Shown: one piece after another, positions 20,958 to 42,819 of the stretch | How positions within the stretch are numbered: the first letter of the stretch is position 1 | Layout of the letters: every line of letters begins with the position of its first letter | The notes under the pieces: generated by a model | What the model saw: the letters and a program-made list of their open reading frames with translations, nothing else | What the model was told of the DNA's origin: nothing | Databases searched by the model: none | NCBI GenBank assembly: GCA_903813345.2 | Contig: CAIIXF020000001.1 | Location: forward strand, 25,039,915 to 25,099,914 | DNA from: Owenia fusiformis | Taxonomy: Eukaryota > Annelida > Polychaeta > Sabellida > Oweniidae | Length of the DNA stretch: 60,000 nucleotides | Reading direction: 5' to 3' | Position numbers and translations under genes: made by a program

Positions 20958-22205
20958 TTAAATTATTCTATCCTGCCATGGTACACTTCCCGCTGGGCTG
21001 TTGAAATGGGCCTTTAAATAGTCCATTTGTCTCTTGGCCAGAAGTGTGTCCCTGTTTACACCTTGTGGAACGTTCAAGTCTGGCAGGTTAGCATCGATTC
21101 TCCAAGCACCAGGTATAACGTTATATTCGACGTCTTCTGTATTTAATTGTATGTTCTGAATGGTTGGATTTCGGAGCTGGATAAAATTACGAAGGCACAC
21201 ACAACATTCCACGATAGTCTGTATAGTGGTATAGTGACTACTCTCTGTTGCATTGTGGATAAGAGGACTCTGCATCTTTGGGCCAAAATTCCAAATGCAT
21301 TTTCGACTATACGTCTGCCTCTAGAGATACGGTAGTTAGCTATCATCTCTTCTGCTATCAGATTATGGACTGACTGAATATGGCTTCATCAGGTATGTGC
21401 GTGCGGAGACCGAAAGCGTCATCGTCCAGGATAAAATAGGGAAAGTCCTGTGTATCATTTGGCAAGGGGTTGGGCGGAGGGAGTCCGATGGACCCATCTT
21501 CTTAGCAATCTGTGAGTTCTGACTGGTTGTAGATTTGGGCATCCGACTGACTTCCACAACCACCAACATCTATCCACGTGAACTTATAATCGGCATCTAC
21601 TAGGGCCATAAGGACAATAGAAAAGAAGCCTTCATAATTGTGGTACATGCTTCCAGTTTTTGCAGGCTTTTTAATGGCTACATGTTTTCCATCTAGGGCA
21701 CTGCAGGAATGTGGGATACAGCGCGTCTGGAAATCCTTAGCAACTTCTTTCCAGGTACCTCGGTCAACAGGGCATACAATGACTTCATCCTTAAGCACCA
21801 TCACCAACGCCTCACAGACGTCTTTCACCAACAAGGAGATTGTATTTTTGGCTACTCGGAATATCTTATTGAAGGCTTACATATGAATTCCCTGTGGCCA
21901 AAGGACGCAAGGTAGTAGCAAGTTTCATTCCTGGTTGAAGAGCCTTTCTGTAGTTGGTGTCTTGTTTTTTTAATGAAGGGGTGATACGTTCAACAAGTTC
22001 GTCAAACATAGGTGGGGTGATCCTCAAAAAGTTATGAAACGTCATTCATCATTCAGTCGAAGTTCCTCCATCAGCTGATGATAATGTCCTACAGCTATTC
22101 TCCTCTCAGGTGTCAGCCAATTCCTCACCCATACGTTCTTGGTGTTCTATTTTGTCGCTTTACTATCCGATTGTACTCCTGCTCTTCTTCCATCAACAAC
22201 TGCAT
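20958..22205 (-). pseudogene. PIF/Harbinger (HARBI1-type) DDE transposase, broken
   Basis: Reading the minus strand across frames gives, in order, an N-terminal part (WVRNWLTPERR, ...VGHYHQLMEELR), PPMFDELVERITPSLKKQDT, and NYRKALQPGMKLATTLRPLA. The DDE_Tnp_4 domain follows with ALDGKHVAIKKP (first Asp), VDADYKFTWIDVGGCGSQSD, and [13 protein letters not shown] (second Asp). [20 protein letters not shown] carries the Glu and the C-terminus follows. The frame is broken by a shift near 22100, a stop near 22040, a stop at 21502 and a shift near 21400. All three catalytic residues are visible but no continuous protein can be made. Terminal repeats were not located. Confidence 0.85.
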
Positions 22206-22752
22206 ATAACCAACGTTCACAATATTAAGGGCTGCAAAGACACCCATGGTTCCCATCGTTCTGGGCAAAATATTGAAAATCTTCACGTATGTAAATGGGC
22301 GATGGAAGGCCCGTGGGTGTACATGTACAGTTCATAAAACTACATAGGCAACAACTTCTGCTACTGGGCCAACACCCAAATTTCAACTCGAGTGAATGTG
22401 ATTACCATATATAGGACACAAAACATTATAAGAAGAAACACAGCAAGGAAAAGTGACAAAACTGGTTTAAACAATAGATTGTGAAACTGAATAGTAAAAA
22501 ACATACAAAAGACTAGAAAACAACGGGATTAAAATGTATACTGATGTAAAGAAATGAAGGGACCTGTTAATGTGTAAAATTGTTAGATGAATGAGGATTG
22601 ATCATTATAAAATAATATGATTCAAATGACTATGTTACACGTAGAACAGATGTGTATTGCCTGATATATCTTGACCAAATGATGTATGTATGAGAAACGG
22701 CCCAACTTTCTACATTCTCAGATTGTATTGTATTGCAAACGGAGAGGACGTA
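22206..22752. other. No feature seen
   Basis: AT-rich non-coding sequence. Confidence 0.4.
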
Positions 22753-22756
22753 TTAA

Positions 22757-23160
22757 GGTTCAGCTGGAAACTAACATTTTGGTAAAAAATTGCTATACCT
22801 GCACATTTTATTTTCTGGTACATAATTAAGTATGAAGGCATGTGTGTATTTCCTTGCTTTTTTCAGGAAAGTATCATTACACCATCTACTTTTAGTAAAC
22901 CTGGAAACAGGTCAATGGTAGCTCCTGTGTTGTCTGGAAACTTTGAAAGAAAATTTGGAAAAACAGGAAGTGTGAAATATCAGAATTCCCTGGAGTTCCC
23001 TTTGAACGCCTACCAGATATTCTAAAAGTAGACAATGTAATGATACTTTCCTGAAAAAAGCAAGGAAATTGATACATGCCTTCATACTTTATTTTGTACC
23101 AGAAAATAACATGTGCAGGTATAGCAATTTTTTACCAAAATGTTACTTTCCAGCTGTACC
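22757..23160. mobile_element. Fold-back MITE at a TTAA target (404 bp)
   Basis: TTAA flanks at 22753-56 and 23161-64. The ends GGTTCAGCTGGAAA and tttccagctgtacc are inverse. Arms of about 150-180 bp share ttttggtaaaaaattgctat, ctgcaca/tgtgcag, aagtatgaaggcatg, ttccttgcttttttcagga and their inverses. The central loop is about 80 bp. No long open frame. Confidence 0.8.
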
Positions 23161-23352
23161 TTAATGACTGTGTGAGAACTACACGGACGTTCTTAGAATT
23201 TTATGAGGACCTACTGTGAACCTTTATAAACGGGAAGGACGTTATTGGTCGAGTTGGGTCTGTCTACGAACAGAATGAACGAGCTACAAACGGACTAGAG
23301 TGGGGTACTCACATCCTCCTAAGCAGGTGTCCAGAATCCGTACCTCCTTCTT

Positions 23353-23510
23353 CCCCCTGCTATAAGCAGTTAGCATTTCCCCGATTAAGAACTCGCAATT
23401 TGATTGGCTGTCGCAACACTGCGACAGCAATCATGTATACGTCATCGGCGCATTATTAGATCACGTGATTCAGTTTAATCGGGCGCGTCCAACTTGGTTA
23501 TAGCAGGGGG
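23353..23510. mobile_element. Small MITE (158 bp) with GC-rich ends
   Basis: CCCCCTGCTATAAGC at the left and the inverse GGTTATAGCAGGGGG at the right. Internal inverted words ccgattaa/ttaatcgg and gctgtcgcaac/ctgcgacagc extend the fold. No coding content. Confidence 0.6.
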
Positions 23511-23579
23511 TAAAAAGAAAGAAGATATTCTGGATTTTGAAGCCCTGTGATCGGAGGATGGGTACTCACGGCTGCAATT

Positions 23580-23910
23580 AACGCCTGACTACACAACGTC
23601 GTAATACGTCCCTAGTAGGATTGAAGTACGACACTTCCGTCCGTAGTGTGACCAAGTGTGCCAGGTCGTCTTAAGTACGTTGTCACTCGTTCTGATTGCA
23701 GAACATGACGATCACCAGAAAATTTTAAGCACGCTCTAAGTTCTGGAGGACCTATACTCGTTGAGTAGTTTCATGAAGTTTGTAAACGGATCCCAAACGG
23801 TTCTTAGTGGGTTCTTAGTACGTCAAATCCGTTCGTGCACAGTTTAAGCCCGTTTTCGAGAACGTAGTGAGAACTAGTTTGGTGTGATAGTAGGGTTATA
23901 TCGATATTAA
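23580..23910. repeat. Second copy of the dispersed repeat at 18000-18520
   Basis: See shared words at the 18-kb copy. Same orientation. Confidence 0.5.
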
Positions 23911-23937
23911 GTAAATAGTATCGTGGGTAAGGAAACA

Positions 23938-24359
23938 TGGGGCAAAATGGCCCTAAAATTAAATTTCAAGTTGTGTATTTTCTTATCTGTCAATCATCGC
24001 GCACTTTGATGTTCCACTTTATTAATGGGTCGAGTCTTTTATACTTGCCAAAGACTATCTTCTGTGATTTTTCAATGGTCAAAAATAATGTCGGGAGTGG
24101 GGCAAAACGGCCCATGAGTGGAGCAAAACGGTCAACCATCTGTTACGTGGGTTTTAAAACCAAGATTAATCAATTACACAAGACTCGTCCGCACACATCT
24201 TATCTCAGACGTTCAAACCGTTGACAGATAAAAGTATTTTCAACCCCTATCATAATTCTAGTCATTTGATATGTTTTGGAAGGAAATAAGGTACAAATCA
24301 ATTATTCTTGTACAATAAGATTTTTGTATGTTATAACCTGTGTGGGCCGTTTTGCCCCA
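23938..24359. mobile_element. MITE-like element with GGGGCAAAAYGGCCC ends
   Basis: The left end TGGGGCAAAATGGCCC and right end GGGCCGTTTTGCCCCA are inverse. An internal copy of ggggcaaaacggccc occurs at about 24098. No target duplication is evident. Confidence 0.6.
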
Positions 24360-24689
24360 GAGACATGTGAATTTTCAAATAGACGACATTTTGATTTACC
24401 CAATATTTGAAGGCAGCTCAAAATTTTCACGAATAAAGAATAAATATGCATAATCTATGTAAAATGTTAATTCAAAACGTTATTCTATATATTGTTGCCG
24501 GATTTTTTAGTGATTCTCGTGGGAGGGGTAATTTGCAAAAAATAATGGCTAAAATGGAAGAAAATAAAACTGATATAATTTTTTCCCGATTTTTTGTTAC
24601 AAAATTGTTTCATCATTTCATACAACTACTCTTTACAGTGACATGGCTTTTTACAATGCATGACACCTAAAATTATTTGTAAAGCTAGG

Positions 24690-26335
24690 AAATGGGCCAA
24701 AAGTGAATTTCGCGAGACAAAAATGGCGACCATTTTGAAAAAAGGCGAGCTTTTGAACCAGATGTCATCGGTGATGTTGAACAAAAATAACTTACAAGAA
24801 CACAAATGTGTACAAAATGTCCCCACCAAGTGGTGATCCCGTGAAATGGTTATCCTGAAAATGAGTAGACAAGACTTTACCAACACAATTTGAGGACGGA
24901 AAATCCAAAGTGGCCACCTTAAAATTTACCCAGAATGCCAAAAATTTATTCAGTTCTAGATTTTCATACTAAGAACCACCCCTGAAAATTTGAAATTGAT
25001 CCGTCACACAGTTAACCAGAAAACATGTAAACAAGACTTTACAGACAAGATTTCAGGATGGAAAATCCAAAATGGCTGCCTTGACATTTACCAAGAATGT
25101 CAAAAAACTAATCTGTTTGTAGATTTTCATACTAAGAATCATCCCTGAAAATATGAAATTGATCTACCAAACGGTTCACCTGAAAACAGGTAGACAAGAC
25201 TTTACAGACAAGATTTTAGGACAGAAAATCCAAAATGGCTGCCTTAACATTTACGCAGAATGCAAAAAAGTAATCAGATGTAGATTTTCATACAAAGAAT
25301 CATCCCTGAAAATTTGAAATTGATCTATCAAACCGTTCAACTAAAAACGCGTAGACAAGACTTTACAGGCAAGATTTTAAGACGGAAAATCCAAAATGGC
25401 TGCCTTGACATTTACCCAGAATGCAAAAAACTAATCAGTTCTAGATTTTCATAATAAGAATCATTCCTGAAAATTTGAAATTGATCTACCAAACAGTTCA
25501 CCTGAAAACGAGTAGACAAGACTTTACAGACAAGATTTTAGGACGGAAAATCCAAAATGGCTGCCTTGACATTTACCCAGAATGCCAAAAAACTAATGAG
25601 ATCTAGATTTTTATACTAAGAATCATCCCTGAAAATTTGAAATTGATCCACCAAACGGTTCACCTGAAAACGCGCAGACAAGACTTCACAGACAAGATTT
25701 TAGGACCGAAAAATCCAAAATGGCCGACAATAAAAAAGTCCTTATGAGTTTTTACTGATTTCTTTTTACAAAATTATCACATATAACTACTGTTAACAAT
25801 AAAGTAGGCTTTTACAGCAAAGTACATCTGAAATTATTTATAAAGCTACTAAATAGTTAAAGTATGAAAACTCAAAAACACCATTCAATATGATACAAAG
25901 TATTATCGCGCGCTAACTTTTCTTAAGACATTCAAAATGGCTGACATGACTGAGCTAGCAGGTCCAAAACCTAATCAGATCTAGAATGAAGTGAGCTGAA
26001 CAAGATGTTAAAGTTTTAAAAGCAACTGTGAAGCAGTTTTTCTTAAAGTTTGCAGACAAGGATTTTAGCATTTGACTTCTAAATGGCCGACAGGAAGTAG
26101 GTTTCGAGTTAAATTTTTTTCATCCACATCTATAGGCACTCATAAGTTATTCCTGAAAATTAGAAGGTGATACCTGTAGCGGTTTTGGAGAAAACTGCCG
26201 GACGTACGGACGGACAGACAGACAGACAGACAGACAACCAGACAGACGGACGGACGGACGCGCCTAGGACGACAATATGGCCCCACACTATGTGGTGGGG
26301 ACATAAAAACGGGAATCCTATCGACAAAGATTTTA
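24690..26335. mobile_element. pearl-like (Helentron-related) non-autonomous element
   Basis: There are about 5.5 tandem core repeats of about 162 bp (24836-25741). The block 'aaaatccaaaatggctgcctt' recurs near 24899, 25064, 25226, 25386, 25549 and 25711. A degenerate tail follows, then an (ACNG)n microsatellite (26206-26260) and a GC-rich hairpin with arms CCCCACA and TGTGGTGGGG (about 26281-26301). A related hairpin-like CCCCACC-AA-GTGGTG lies before the array at about 24820. Core repeats, ACNG microsatellite and hairpin in this order are the known layout of pearl elements in molluscs; the assignment is inference from architecture. Confidence 0.6.
26206..26260. repeat. (ACNG)n microsatellite
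   Basis: Runs of acgg, acag and accag tetramers. Confidence 0.95.
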
Positions 26336-26638
26336 AAGCAAATGGTCCAAAAGTGAATTTCAAGAGACAAAAATAGCGACCATTTTGAAAATAGGCGAGC
26401 TTTTAAACCTGGAGTCATAGGAGGGTTTTCTATATTAATAGAGAGATTTCGCACATAAGTGAAAGTACAACTTATACGTATACGTATAGTTTAAAGGGTC
26501 ATGTCGAACTATTATATTTACTAAAATCAATTTTAAATTGTAGTTAATGGAACATAACGATTCCCGTTATAGAAAAGCTCCATCAACTAGAGACTATAAA
26601 TGTACTGTCATCTGCACGTGTAGATTATGCACATTATA

Positions 26639-27775
26639 CAGGGTGTCCCAAAAAAAGGAAACCAGCAATAGATTGCTTATTTCTCAAATATGAATAATGA
26701 TAGGAAAATTTCACAGCTACCATCTGATAGATTATGATGTCCTCTTTCTTATGATACCAACGTTGTCTATTTTCCTTCACGGATGACTGCATCTGGGATT
26801 TAAGTGACCATGTCAGAAATGAGTTTGTACCACTTTCAGCCAAGTCAATTTCACCATCATAACAAAGTGATCAGGTGATAGGTAACAACAAACATCAGGA
26901 TATCACTCTTTTACTCATAACCAATTAAAATTACACATATCATATTTAACTCCCCTTTTAAATCCCAATGTCCATTCAAAGTTGTTTTAAGACTGCTGAT
27001 TACTATACCGGCGATTACTAGAGTGCTGCTAACTCGATAAAAGGCTGGAGTTGGCTAGAATTGTCTATGGTTCTAGCCAGGATAAAGATACCAGTTCTTC
27101 AACTCGACAATGGGAAGAACTGCTCTACCTTAGTGACTAATATGTCATGATATGACATCTAAAGAGTCAATAAAAGATATAATAATAACCCCAGTGTCCT
27201 TCAACATGACCCCCATTCCTTTCAATCCAAATGTCTGCCATTGATCTCATCGCACGTACTGCATCCCTGATGATGTCTCTCTGTCCCCTTAGATCCTCCA
27301 CTGCTGCGACAATCCTGATGTTTTCATCAGACCGAGCTGTTCTTCTTCCAGAACGTCCAGATAGAATTTCTATCTGGGAAGCGTTCTCTAAACTGATCAG
27401 CAACCTGCTGAAGGCTCCCACTTCTGAGCCACTCACTTACTACGAATACTCTTTGATCTTGGGTCAGCTGCATGAACTTGCTATGTTGAATGCTTGTTCA
27501 GAAATGTGTATTTCGAATAGGACATGGTCTTGCATAGCCATTTTAATCCCTCATTGTTCAGCCATTCATGACAGAAAAAGTGGCACAAACCAATTTCTGA
27601 CATGGTCACTTAAATCTCTTAGAACTCAGTCATCCGTGAAGAAAAATAAACACCTTTGGTATCATAAGAAAAAGGACATCATAACCTATCAGATGGTAGC
27701 TTTAAAATGTTCCTATTATTATTCATATTTGAGAAATAAGCAATCTATTGCTGGTTTCCTTTTTTTGGGACACAC
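26639..27775 (-). mobile_element. Internally deleted Tc1/mariner-type transposon with long inverted repeats
   Basis: TA flanks, a left end CAGGGTGTCCC and right end GGGACACAC, and inverted repeats of more than 100 bp (ggaaaccagcaatagattgc..., gatgtcctctttcttatgat). The minus strand (about 27167-27541) keeps the two ends of a transposase: a start MAMQDHVLFEIHISEQA and, after a large deletion, the C-terminus ...WIERNGGHVEGHWGY. This C-terminal 'NGGH' pattern is common to a mariner-like transposase group of invertebrates. The catalytic core is missing. Confidence 0.7.
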
Positions 27776-28154
27776 TAATTAAATGCTTGCTTCCGTGTCC
27801 TTGTAGTTGTAGTGTATTATAAACACGATCCTTTAAAGGGAGTCATGATTCTTTAAAGTGAGTCATTACATAAACAAGTTGATTATTTCAATATTTTCAT
27901 GATCAGTATAAGTTCAATGAACTTACAAAACGGCATATTTACGTAGATGATAACGTATACAGTTGGATCTCCGTATAAAGATTTGCCTACATGTGTGTGG
28001 AACAATTGATCGCAAGCATTTTTTTTAATTAATTGGCTGAGTGGGAACAGTATCCAGTCAAATACTTTAACCATCAATTTGAAACACCAATCAAAACCAG
28101 TAGGTTCTAGCAATTCCTGGAAACGACCAATTCAGTAGCTCAACATATGACATA

Positions 28155-28375
28155 CAAGGTGTTTCATAACGAGCATCTCCAAAAAGTCAATTTGAGAAGC
28201 GATGGGTCTATAACATATGTACTATACATGAGCCTATTTTATTCTACACAAACACATTTGGATCAACTAAACATGCTACAATTCAAGAAAGTACAAATGG
28301 CATCCCTTTGACCTGTATTCATTACAGTCCGAGAAGATCTTTCCTGACGAAAAGCTCACATTATGAAACACCTTG
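28155..28375. mobile_element. MITE at TA target (221 bp)
   Basis: CAAGGTGTTTCATAACGAGC and its near-inverse gctcacattatgaaacacct-TG are flanked by TA on both sides. No coding content. Confidence 0.7.
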
Positions 28376-28440
28376 TACGTTTACCTATAAGTATAAGTAT
28401 ACGTTATAAGTTGTACTTTCACTAGGTGCGAAATCTCTCT

Positions 28441-29334
28441 GATGTTGAACAAAAATAACTTAAAACGGGAATCCTATTGACAGAGGTTTTAAAATGGGCC
28501 AATTGTTGACAGACGGACAAGTGAGTGATTGCAATAGCTCAACATGTGTGCGAAGAACATAATATTATTCGAAGAGTTTTTAGAAAATGTTGACACCGCC
28601 AGGTTAGTCTGTCGGTTTGACCAATCAGCGATGATCACGGGGGTAAAGCAGATCCGATGATGCAATGAGCTTGCTCGGCGGTATCATGACTGTGTAACGG
28701 GGCTTAATGTATAAGTGAGCTCGGCGGTAGATTCAAACAACGCGGATCCTCAAAGCATGTGCTCATGGTATCATTGTGGCTTAACACCCGTGGATGATGC
28801 CTTCTCAATACATATTTGTCTTAGAACCCTGGGGGTTTCCCCTCTTATATGTGGGTAGAACGTTCATTACTTCATTAATTATTTTAACTATAATACATGC
28901 AATAGCGTCGCATGCTGATGGGGAGCTACCCACGTCAAGAACAGTGAGGAATTTCGTAGCATATCATAGCTATGCGTATATTTAAGAGATTTGGATCTAG
29001 TTACTAGATATTTTTATATGTAAATGTCTATAACCACAGTGAAATTGACAGAATTTCATAGTTATACCTACGCTAATGCGGATTTGCGGTTAAGTACAAC
29101 ACAAGGAATCTAAAATGTCTAAAATATCTAGAAACTTGACCAGATCTTTCTGAAGCAATAAAAACATCAACCAGTTTGTTCAAATTTCACCACCCTGGTG
29201 TTGCATCTAACCCCGACATTAGAACTGTACAATTTTTGTCGAAAGGTATGTATAAACGGGATAAAAAGCAAGATGGATGCCATTTGGAATACTTTCATCA
29301 ATTTCCTCAATAGGTTCATCCATATTGTTGTAAA
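28441..29334. other. Remainder of the split repeat and unassigned DNA
   Basis: 28441-28500 resembles 24775-24800 and 26305-26345 (gatgttgaacaaaaataac, acgggaatcctat). The rest shows no gene. Confidence 0.4.
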
Positions 29335-29686
29335 CACTGGTGATCCACTCGATTACGCTGGTTACCGAAACGGTTTGTCGAAGGTACGATTTTTTTCCCT
29401 TATTTCACACGTTGTAGGCAGAATTCCCACGACATTTTTATCGACAGAATCGTCGACTTAATTCCTCACTTAAGTTACATTAAATCGACAATTCTGTGGT
29501 CTTCTGAGCTATTTTTTCGCAAACATGTACATTTTCTAAAACATATGATGCTGATACACGTTTGTGAGAAAAAACGTCGTTGGGATTCTGCCTACAACTC
29601 GTGAAATAAGGAAAAAAGAAAAATTGTACCTTCGATGTTCCACAAAATCGTTTCGGTAACCAGCGTTATCGAGCGGATCACCAGTG
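29335..29686. mobile_element. MITE, copy 2 of the 6780-7166 family
   Basis: Same CACTGGTGATCC ends, same interior words (cttatttcacacgttgtaggc, cttctgagct, cgcaaacatgtacattt, acgtcgt). About 35 bp shorter than copy 1, and the target duplication is not clear. Confidence 0.75.
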
Positions 29687-29820
29687 GAAAAGACGTAACC
29701 AGGTGGGAACCAGTGAAAGTAGGTTAGAAACTGAATGACTATAGTCCCTTTATTAAAAAAATAAACATAATTTCCCTTATCAAAAGACAGCATGATTCTG
29801 TCAATATAGATTACCAATAT

Positions 29821-30338
29821 CACTGTTCCACAACTGGATGACTCTAACTGCAGTTAGCTTCATTCAAGATGGTTGCCGAGATTCTTTCGTTTTCGATAAA
29901 CCTCCGATTTCAGCTAAACTAAGTTGAATCTTGATTCCAAAAGTTTCGCCATGCAAATTAATAAAACTATGATTGTATTCAACCACAAATGAATGCTCTA
30001 ACACCCATAATATTAGAGAATTTTAAAGAAAACGACTTCAATTAGAATAACTCTAACTGAAGTTGATGATCTACGCCATCATGACGTCATCATCAACTTC
30101 AGTTAGAGTCATTCTAAGTGAAGCCGTTTTCTTTAAAATTCTCCAATATCGCGGTTGTTTGAGCATTTATTTGTGGTTATTTACCATCGTAGCTTTATTA
30201 ATTTGCATGGCGAAACATTTGGAATCCAGATTCAACTTATTTTAGCCGAAATCGGAGGTTTATCGAAAACGAAATGATCTCGGCAACCATCTTGAATGAA
30301 GCTAACTGCAGTTAGAGTCATCCAGTTGTGGAACAGTG
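29821..30338. mobile_element. 518-bp near-perfect palindrome (fold-back MITE)
   Basis: The left end CACTGTTCCACAACTGGATG is exactly inverse to the right end. The arms (29821-about 30069 and about 30090-30338) mirror each other almost throughout, around a centre catcatgacgtcatcatc. AATAT flanks both sides (29816-20, 30339-43), a probable 5-bp target duplication. No coding content. Confidence 0.85.
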
Positions 30339-30672
30339 AATATAAGATGGGTAGCTTGTTCCGAGAAGCAAAACTTCAACTATTGAACAATCCATTTGAC
30401 ATTATTGGACGATGAAAAGTAAGTAAGTCTATTCTGATTGGGCGTTTTGTCTCCCCAATATAAAAGTTGGGAAACTGCAGCCTTCTTGATAAATTAGGTC
30501 CTTAGCATTAAAGCTTTTCTAAGGGTTGCATCCGCTTTGAAGAACTCCTGCTTTATTAAAGGCCTTTTCAAGTCTGGGTGCTTCACTAGTAGTGACACAA
30601 GTAACCTAATGAGTAGGTCTTAGACAACAAATTAAACTCAACTAATTGAGTATTTTAAACATATTTCACCAT

Positions 30673-30678
30673 TTTATT
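30673..30678 (-). terminator. RPS20: RPS20 poly(A) signal AATAAA
   Basis: TTTATT on the plus strand, about 75-80 nt downstream of the RPS20 stop codon. It is the first canonical signal after the stop. Confidence 0.7.
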
Positions 30679-30752
30679 GTCTCTAAATTCATACACAGAA
30701 CGTATCTGATACATGAATGCAGATAAATATGACAGACTTGCTGTTGTAGAGT

Positions 30753-42291
<11,539 letters not shown>

Positions 42292-42294
<3 letters not shown>

Positions 42295-42337
42295 GTTTGT
42301 TTATTATCTGGCCGACTTATTCTTTAGTTTGGAGAAG
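42292..42337 (-). other. RPS20: Putative RPS20 exon 1 (5' UTR plus ATG)
   Basis: The ATG at 42294-42292 is followed at once by a donor gtaatg. Intron 1 right after the start codon is a common layout in ribosomal protein genes, and the phase (0) fits exon 2. About 43 nt upstream lies CTTCTCC, a short oligopyrimidine that could be the 5'TOP start. Chosen by position, phase and donor; no other ATG|GT candidate as good was found between 37950 and 42800. Needs transcript evidence. Confidence 0.55.
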
Positions 42338-42819
42338 AACAGCGGTGAGCCAGGAGCTTGATAAAATCTTCCTGAATATTATGGAGGCAGAATCTGAAAG
42401 ACCCATGCTGATTTTCAAAACGAGGTTCAAAGTAAACTCATCGATGTCGGGTGTGAAAGGTTCAATAATTATATGTCAGTTTTTATCTTATAGAAATATT
42501 ATAAGATCATTCCGTATATAATTGATAGATACAACAAATCATATTCGAAATGTACATAGATATAATTGCCTCGAAATAAGACGTGTATATTACAATTTGA
42601 TTTCTTCCTGACACTCCTTATTACTAAACTTGGGATCATCCAAATCGGTTTTTATCATTGTTGCCTAGAAAATGAGTTTAATTTTCCAATAATCGAGAAC
42701 CTGCTTAATTTGTTATTGTTTAAGTGTACTTTGATGTTTTTATTAGCTCATTAGTGTATAATTTGGAATATTCATATAAACATTTTATCGTGACGTCATT
42801 CTTCCACGTACAATCCAAG
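42338..42819. promoter_or_regulatory. Shared divergent promoter region RPS20 / TM9SF4
   Basis: About 480 bp between the putative RPS20 TOP start (42337) and the TM9SF4 ATG (42820). On the TM9SF4 side there is a TATAAA at 42775-80, a CRE palindrome TGACGTCA at 42791-98, and a YY1-like CCAAGATGGCG across the start codon (42815-42825). Transcription probably starts near 42800, giving a very short leader. Confidence 0.6.

Larger units (their letters stand above)
26440..28440. mobile_element. 2-kb insertion bounded by about 45-bp inverted repeats, with nested elements
   Basis: AGAGAGATTTCGCAC...gtgaaagtacaacttata at 26440-26490 is matched inverted by 28390-28440. It splits a sequence that is continuous at 24735-24790: gcgagctttt...gtcat on the left and gatgttgaacaaaaataac on the right at 28441. 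It contains the mariner relic 26639-27775 and the small MITE 28155-28375. No own transposase is visible. Confidence 0.65.

Noticed and set aside
26140-26454. Ser/Cys/Val-rich frame across the ACNG microsatellite
   Set aside because: Tetranucleotide repeats are open in several frames; this is an artefact of the microsatellite.
27231-27782. 183-codon plus-strand frame as a gene
   Set aside because: It is antisense to the mariner relic and runs into the terminal inverted repeat.
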